Below, in pieces: positions 61,521-64,000 of a stretch of 64,000 bases of DNA; the stretch's first letter is position 1; every line of letters starts with the position of its first letter. This stretch comes from Agapanthus africanus. Lineage: Eukaryota > Streptophyta > Magnoliopsida > Asparagales > Amaryllidaceae. A program made the position numbers and the translations under genes. The stretch covers positions 135,055,988-135,119,987 of the forward strand of contig JASDDO010000001.1 of assembly GCA_030015575.1 (NCBI GenBank), in the 5' to 3' direction. The notes below the pieces were generated by a model that made no database searches, was not told the origin of the DNA, and worked only from the letters and a program-made list of their open reading frames with translations.

Positions 61521-63291
61521 TGTAAGTCAATGTCGCGCACCCCGCGAGTTCACGTGGAGGCGGAATACGTAAAAAACCATTTTTACGGGTGTCGCAATAC
61601 CGACTTGAACTCCAGGATCGATGCTAAATCCTAAGTAACAAAACTATATGAGGTTAACTACTTGGATAGGAAGTTATACCCCATGTTACCATGTCCTTCG
61701 GGTCTTCTTGTTGCTGTCCTCCTCCTCATCATAAGCTCCAAGGATCGTTTGGATCGATGCCTCCTCGTCCGCCTCCTCGAGTCAAAGACGATCCACCCAA
61801 GAGTCTATAGTCCGAGCTCCAACCTCAAATCCGAGGTAACTACGGCAACTAGTTTGCTAAACTAGATGTCCTAGATAATGTAGAGAGTGTAGATGGATTA
61901 GTATGTCTCTAAGTACCCTAAGATTCTCAACACATGAGAGATTTAAGGTTAGAGGAAGAAGAAGGAGAGCTTGAAGAAAAGAGAGTGAAGAAAAACATTA
62001 GAATGAGATGGTTTTTTTGTGTGATGAATAAGGAAACATACAATAATGCAATCCCTAAATATCAAGCATGCTTGAAAAATATCTAGTATGCTTCAATTAT
62101 CACTTAGTGAGTCACCCCCATGAGTCACCAAGTAGCCATGCCTCATTCAATGTAAACCTCCACCTCATTAATCTTTTAATCAAAAGATTAAAAACCCTAA
62201 TGAGGTGTCTTCTTCTAGAAGCAATCTTGAGTAAATTACAAGAATGCCCATCATCCGTATATACATATCTGTATCCATATTCTGAAAAATACGAATACAA
62301 AGAGATGAAAATAATCTATCAATATAATAATAGGATCTGGCTTAAACCAAAGCCCACTAGTATTATCCGCTCGAACATCATACGTGCACAAGTACACGTA
62401 TGTGATCGAAGCCCTGCCGTAAAACCATACGGCCTCTACATCTTTTGCCTGATGCAGGGAAACCCTCTGTGTGGGACTCTAAAGACTCGACACTACGCTG
62501 GCAGTGGGTTTAACCGCAAGCCGTCAGCGGTACTAGCTGCACGTAATGGCTACCCAGGTATCTGTCGAAAAGAAGGCCGACGAGCAAACTCATCCGAACT
62601 CCTACTGAGCCTATCTATGACAATCTCCATACAGTTTAGTCTGTTCATCTAAGAGTATCGCATATCGGGCCAAGGGGCGGTAATCGTCATACCCCTAATA
62701 GCGCAATAAGTCGTGTCGGAGTGTATCCCAAAACACCCTGAGAAATTACTGGATACCTACCAGTAAATCTCGCTTGCCTTGGCCAAGGACTTTGTTTAAT
62801 GTCTTTCCGAACACAGCGCGAAATCAACCCCCAATACCGGGAGAGACGAATCCTATCTAACCACCATTGCCTCCAAGTGCTTCGGGACTGCACCCAACTA
62901 CTACTTGTTTGCACGACTCCTTTGAGTCATGGTAGGGTAGTAATCTAAGAATAGTGGGAACACACTCGAGGCAAAGTAGCAGTGTCAAGTCGACAGACTA
63001 AGTTGTACTCATGTCACCTGGGAACTGCCACCTGACGATAGGTATAATATCCACCAGTGTGACTGCCATCACAATGCTGGTAATCAAGCAAAGATTCAAA
63101 GGGCTCTACCAATATGTATAAGCGATATGCTAAAAGAAACACATGCACATATTGAGCTAGAAACAAACCAGGTAGCATACTACCATTTTGAGCAAGACTA
63201 TTACTATATCCGTGTATATCCCAAGCTTCCAATATGTAATATACAAAACGGTATGATACAATAATGGCCTCTATGGCATATAACACTAACA
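61521..63291 (-). mobile_element. D: solo Copia LTR
   Basis: A single minus-strand LTR of about 1.77 kb (plus-strand ends TGTAAGTCAATG and CACTAACA) bounded by the duplication CCTGG (61516-61520 and 63292-63296). Its inside matches the complements of COP-A-type LTR blocks, for example GGACTCTAAAGACTC at 62474-62488 and CCGGGAGAGACGAATCC at 62838-62854. It has no internal region or partner LTR, so it is a recombination remnant. Confidence 0.8.
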
Positions 63292-63296
63292 CCTGG

Positions 63297-63872
63297 GCTG
63301 GGAGTTGAACTCCCGAGAAGCTTTGGAGTTGAAATCCTAAATAGAAATTAGGTATAAATTTGGAGTTAAACTCCCAAAAGATTTGGATTTGGAGTTAAAC
63401 TCCTATGTAATAAATTAGATGTGGATTTGGAGTTAAACTCCTGAGGGACTTTGGAAACTCCCAGAAAAGGGAAGGATCAAAGAGGATCCCTTTCTTCTCC
63501 CTTTTATCCCTGGATCTTCTTTTGAGCCTTGGATCTTTCCGAACTAGTTTTTTTTGGAAATGAGTCTACTTCCTCCTCCTCTCCGTTGGCTGGATCTTGG
63601 AGAAAAAATGGCGAGACTTAAAAATCTCCCCTTTAGGGGATTTGATGGAAGACCCGAGATCCCCTTCAAGGGTTTTATGATGAAAAATTATTTCTTTTTG
63701 GAAAAAGAAGGGATAAACTCTTGATTTAATTCAAAAAAAAGAAATAGGGTTTAGAACCTTGAGGAAGGAGAAAGAGGCACAAAACCCTAATTTTTGAGAG
63801 AATGAAAAGTTTTCCTTGATTTTTTTTATCATGTTTGCCTTTATAGGCTATACACTTTACATATAGCCCATT
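63297..63872. other. K (right part): unassigned, with repeated short palindromes
   Basis: Continuation of K. 63300-63441 carries five copies of a 13-base palindrome-like motif. 63450-63870 is rich in GA and CT runs, with no gene seen. It ends at the next Copia LTR. Confidence 0.4.
63300..63441. repeat. Five palindromic GGAGTTAAACTCC motifs
   Basis: Copies at 63301-63313, 63325-63337, 63362-63374, 63391-63403 and 63429-63441. Three are GGAGTTAAACTCC, one is GGAGTTGAACTCC, one is GGAGTTGAAATCC. Spacing is 24 to 38 bases. Confidence 0.85.
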
Positions 63873-64000
63873 TGTTAGTTATATGTATGCCCTAGAGGCC
63901 ATTACTGTACATACGATGTATATTGTAGTGGATGCTTGGACATATATAGGGTGGACTTTCTTGCTCGACATGATAGTATGCTATCTGGTTGCTCTTTATC
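63873..64000 (+). mobile_element. L: start of another COP1-type LTR
   Basis: TGTTAGTTATATGTATGCCC followed by sequence close to the first 128 bases of the COP1 3' LTR. No purine tract precedes it, so it is a 5' LTR or a solo LTR. It runs off the window. Confidence 0.8.

Noticed and set aside
61248-61634. 128-codon open frame in GC-rich DNA
   Set aside because: Produced by the 37-bp minisatellite and runs on into solo LTR D.
60802-63872. K as a DNA transposon
   Set aside because: No matching terminal inverted repeats or transposase were found at its apparent ends.

Overview
This window looks like a repeat-rich intergenic stretch of a large-genome flowering plant. I find no host gene, tRNA, rRNA or organellar gene. 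Almost every base can be placed in an LTR retrotransposon. The families are typical of plants: Copia elements with a tRNA-iMet-type primer site and LTRs of about 1.8-2.2 kb (Tork/TAR/Angela branch, Angela-like), Gypsy chromoviruses with LTRs of about 4 kb (Tekay-like), and an Athila-like Gypsy element. I cannot name the species or decide monocot or dicot. All LTR identities quoted are estimates by eye over sampled stretches.

Layout. 1-5013: end of a minus-strand Tekay-like element (TEK1) sitting in the 5' LTR of an Athila-like element (ATH1, 5014-20517). 7844-18045: a young plus-strand Copia element (COP1) inside ATH1. 20518-25192: leader and LTR of a minus-strand Copia element (COP-E), cut at its left by ATH1. 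25193-25365: tail of another Copia LTR (H). From 25366: an old plus-strand Tekay-like element (TEK2). Its pol is split by a 19.6-kb Copia insertion (COP-A, 27188-46794), which itself holds a fairly well kept minus-strand Copia (COP-B, 31292-41130). A solo Copia LTR (C, 48188-60784) splits TEK2 again and has been invaded by a minus-strand Tekay-like element (TEK3, 49260-59780). 60802-63872 is an unassigned GC-rich stretch (K) carrying a second solo LTR (D, 61521-63291). A further Copia LTR begins at 63873 and runs off the window. Five-base target duplications confirm COP-A (AAAAG), COP-B (CTTCC), C (AGTCC), TEK3 (GATAT) and D (CCTGG).

Most unusual. The Copia elements have about 2.5 kb of leader between primer site and pol in which I see no gag gene. 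The leader carries conserved, structured-looking pieces: a hairpin whose arms change together between copies, a conserved tandem pair of about 144 bp, three evenly spaced mini-hairpins, and a pyrimidine tract ending in AG just before pol. Other non-coding structures worth a look are a 12-13 bp LTR hairpin kept in TEK1 and TEK3 with different stem sequences, paired GC palindromes common to Copia and Athila elements, and an exact 37-bp minisatellite carrying a CACGTG box in most units.
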